Source: Actinomycetota bacterium
GTDB lineage: Bacteria; Actinomycetota; Nitriliruptoria; Euzebyales; Egibacteraceae
Assembly (NCBI GenBank): GCA_019347785.1
Contig: JAHWKQ010000097.1
Location: forward strand, 1 to 7,981
Direction of reading: 5' to 3'
DNA length: 7,981 nucleotides
The stretch's first letter is position 1. Each line of letters begins with the position of its first letter. The notes beneath the pieces are model-generated. The model was not told the DNA's origin and searched no databases. It saw nothing but the letters and a program-made list of their open reading frames with translations. Shown in pieces: positions 6,699 through 7,981 of the stretch. Position numbers and translations under genes: made by a program.

Positions 6699-7605
6699 GC
6701 GCATGACGCACCTCGGTGATGAGGCGCCCGGGCTGCTCGACGACGTCTGACCACCCGTAGCGCAGCGCGGTGTAGCCGCCCATGACGAGGCGGTTGAATC
6801 GCGCGGCGTCGCGTTCCCGCTGCTCCGGTGTGGTGTGGAAGCGCATCCCCTCGAATTCCACGACGACCCGCTCTGGAGGGAACAGCGCGTCGACGAGCCC
6901 GATCATCCCCCGACGGTCGTAGACGGGGACGTTCCACCGTGGCCGGCGGATGCCACCCGAGCGGAGCACCCAGGCCGCCCGGCGCTCGAGCCACGAGCGG
7001 AACGTGCCCTCCGCGCCCTCGGCGGTCAGCCGGATCAGGCGGCCGACACCGCGCCGGCCGCCCCGCAGTGCGACCGCCCGGCGGTACAGCCAGGAACCAG
7101 AGGTGCGGCCCGCGCATATGGCGTCGTCCACCAGGGCGGTCAGAGTCGCCGCGTCCAACCTGGCGGCGAGGTCCACGAGCGTTCTCGCCCCTGACGTGAC
7201 GGGCACGCCCTCGACGACGCAGGTGTCGCACGGCTCCAGACGGCGCGTGCGGTGGACCCGGACACCCCGTCGCAGCGGCAGAGTCGTCCCCAGGGCGCAC
7301 AGCTCGATCGACACCACCGGACCGACGCGGTGCAGTCCCAGCAGGTGAGCGGCGGTGGCGTGCGAGGCGACACTGCGAACATTTGTGGCCAGGATGGCCG
7401 CCAGCACCTCGGCCTCCCGACGCGGAGGCGCCCCCGCGATCCGGTAGACGCCGCGCTCGACGTTGCACCACTCACCGCCGGCGACTCGGCGCTCGGCCAT
7501 GCGCCTGGTCACGCCCAGGCCCCGCGCCTGGGTCCCGGTGAACAATCCGTGCTGCGACCGGGCCAGAGCCGCCAGCTCGCCAAGGCGCGGGGGACTCCTC
7601 GACAT
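6673..7605 (-). CDS. AbiEi-type winged-helix plus DUF559 nuclease-like protein
   Basis: 310 residues. Residues about 8-60 (LAALARSQHGLFTGTQARGLGV ... RGVYRIAG) match the AbiEi-type antitoxin N-terminal winged helix, a DNA-binding domain. Residues about 75-190 follow the usual linker of such actinobacterial proteins (SHATAAHLLGL, GVPVTSGARTLVDLAA). Residues about 195-305 match DUF559, related to Vsr-like PD-(D/E)XK endonucleases: E197/E200, D239 in GLVDALFPPERVVVEFEGMRFH, E250, E252, H257, and the later RDAARFNRLVMGGYTALRY. No AbiEii-type toxin gene adjoins it, so it is an orphan and not a visible toxin-antitoxin pair. Function is unproven. Codon use looks looser than in its neighbours (for example ACA AAT GTT ... 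AGT around residues 74-78), which suggests recent acquisition. It is bracketed by repeat copies B and C, and its C-terminus lies inside copy B. The start at ATG 7605 lacks a ribosome site and may be leaderless. Confidence 0.85.
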   Translation of the reverse strand: MSRSPPRLGELAALARSQHGLFTGTQARGLGVTRRMAERRVAGGEWCNVERGVYRIAGAPPRREAEVLAAILATNVRSVASHATAAHLLGLHRVGPVVSIELCALGTTLPLRRGVRVHRTRRLEPCDTCVVEGVPVTSGARTLVDLAARLDAATLTALVDDAICAGRTSGSWLYRRAVALRGGRRGVGRLIRLTAEGAEGTFRSWLERRAAWVLRSGGIRRPRWNVPVYDRRGMIGLVDALFPPERVVVEFEGMRFHTTPEQRERDAARFNRLVMGGYTALRYGWSDVVEQPGRLITEVRHALGVSRPPP

Positions 7606-7611
7606 CCCCGC

Positions 7612-7641
7612 GTCCTACCGGCTGGAGCCCCTGTTGCGACA
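7612..7641 (-). promoter_or_regulatory. possible leaderless promoter of the AbiEi/DUF559 gene
   Basis: On the minus strand TGTCGC (7636-7641) is 18 bp upstream of TAGGAC (7612-7617), which ends 6 bases before the ATG. Transcription would start at or next to the start codon, which fits the absence of a Shine-Dalgarno sequence. Both hexamers are imperfect. Confidence 0.25.
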
Positions 7642-7662
7642 GCCCTCATCCTCGATCCTGTG

Positions 7663-7683
7663 GACACAACCCCGGGGTGTGTC
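7663..7683. repeat. secondary inverted repeat overlapping the left arm of copy C
   Basis: GACACAACCCC (7663-7673) pairs with GGGGTGTGTC (7674-7683) apart from one extra A. It uses the same left arm as repeat copy C, so the two hairpins would be mutually exclusive. Confidence 0.4.
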
Positions 7684-7726
7684 GAGTTCCGCACCCTGGC
7701 GGTGGCGGACTCGACACACTCCGGGT
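7671..7726. repeat. palindromic repeat, copy C
   Basis: Left arm CCCGGGGTGTGTCG (7671-7684, identical to copy B), 26-bp centre, right arm TCGACACACTCC (7711-7722) then GGGT. The centre TTCCGCACC-CTGG-CGGTGGCGGA is nearly self-complementary. It sits directly after glnD, touching its TGA (7726-7728), and upstream of the AbiEi/DUF559 gene. Confidence 0.9.
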
Positions 7727-7981
7727 CAGGGGGGGGTGGCGGCGGCGGTCAGGCGGGCCCGAAGCGCCTCGGGGTCGGCGGCGGCGGCGCCACCGCGCAC
7801 GAAGAACACGTCGCGGGCCGACTCGCCCAGCGTGCCGACACGGGCCCCCTCCACGTCGAGGTCGGCGTCGGCCAGGGCCCGGGCCAGGCGGTGCAGCAGG
7901 CCGGGCGAGTCGGCGGCGCGCACCTCGACCCGCGCCCCGCGGGGCCGCGGCTGCACACGGACCCGCACAACAGGGTCCGCA
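7726..7981 (-). CDS. glnD: C-terminal ACT domain of bifunctional PII uridylyltransferase/uridylyl-removing enzyme, 5' part outside window
   Basis: 84 residues plus stop are visible and the frame is open to the window edge, so this is the tail of a larger protein. GARVEVRAADSPGLLHRLARALADADLDVEGARVGTLGESARDVFFV is the characteristic last ACT domain of GlnD, which senses glutamine and controls uridylylation (or adenylylation in many Actinobacteria) of PII proteins. In that signature DSPGLLHRLA is the ligand-binding loop, and ARVGTLGESARDVFFV is the conserved strand before the short tail. The GTG at 7968 is internal to the domain and is not taken as a start, because ADPVVRV continues in frame upstream. 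Another ACT-terminal enzyme cannot be fully excluded from so short a piece. A palindromic repeat begins at its stop codon. Confidence 0.8.
   Translation of the reverse strand, partial: ADPVVRVRVQPRPRGARVEVRAADSPGLLHRLARALADADLDVEGARVGTLGESARDVFFVRGGAAAADPEALRARLTAAATPP

Noticed and set aside
5465..7471. Minus-strand open frame of 668 codons spanning fumC and the AbiEi/DUF559 gene
   Set aside because: It is antisense to fumC and out of frame with the AbiEi/DUF559 gene, has low-complexity composition, and both real genes have clear family motifs in other frames.
6673..7605. Type IV toxin-antitoxin pair
   Set aside because: The antitoxin-like N-terminal domain is present, but neighbours on both sides are glnD and fumC with no AbiEii nucleotidyltransferase toxin, so a complete system is not supported.
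3164..7726. CRISPR array
   Set aside because: The repeats are only three, separated by kilobases of genes, palindromic throughout and without spacers or cas genes.

Overview
The window is strongly GC-rich. Its codons mostly end in G or C, it uses GTG starts, and it carries a gene trio characteristic of Actinobacteria: a PI-kinase-like protein of the SCO1664 family, a DUF3090 protein and a phosphomutase-like histidine phosphatase of the MSMEG_4193 family. Together with a mycobacterial-type FumC and a GlnD tail, this points to a chromosomal segment of a high-GC actinomycete-lineage bacterium. I cannot name the genus.

Layout, left to right. Positions 1-1053 (minus) hold a metallo-beta-lactamase/rhodanese fusion that runs off the left edge. 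It is divergent from 1194-1907 (plus), a small UPF0173-type metal-dependent hydrolase. That gene converges on 1932-3149 (minus), a medium-form threonine ammonia-lyase with a C-terminal ACT domain. Upstream of it on the same strand is the trio, transcribed from 5121 towards 3229: histidine phosphatase, DUF3090 protein (GTGA stop/start overlap) and kinase-like protein (7-nt gap). The trio is divergent from fumC (5246-6646, plus), and the shared 124-bp control region holds two palindromes. fumC converges on 6673-7605 (minus), an AbiEi-type winged-helix plus DUF559 nuclease-like protein. Positions 7726-7981 (minus) are the C-terminal ACT domain of GlnD, cut by the right edge.

Most of the window is metabolic housekeeping: sulfur or persulfide chemistry, isoleucine precursor supply or threonine breakdown, the TCA cycle and nitrogen signalling. 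The most unusual feature is a three-copy palindromic repeat of about 52-56 bp (3164-3219, 6647-6698, 7671-7726). All copies have near-identical outer arms (GGRGTGTGTCG / CGACACACYC), exactly 26 bp between them, and a conserved inner CACC-N4-CGGTG core. Each lies at the 3' end of a gene. Two of them bracket the AbiEi/DUF559 gene, whose last residues and stop codon are encoded inside one copy. This repeat and its association with a nuclease-like gene is the best candidate here for an undescribed system. The competing explanation is a family of REP-like or terminator-like hairpins.
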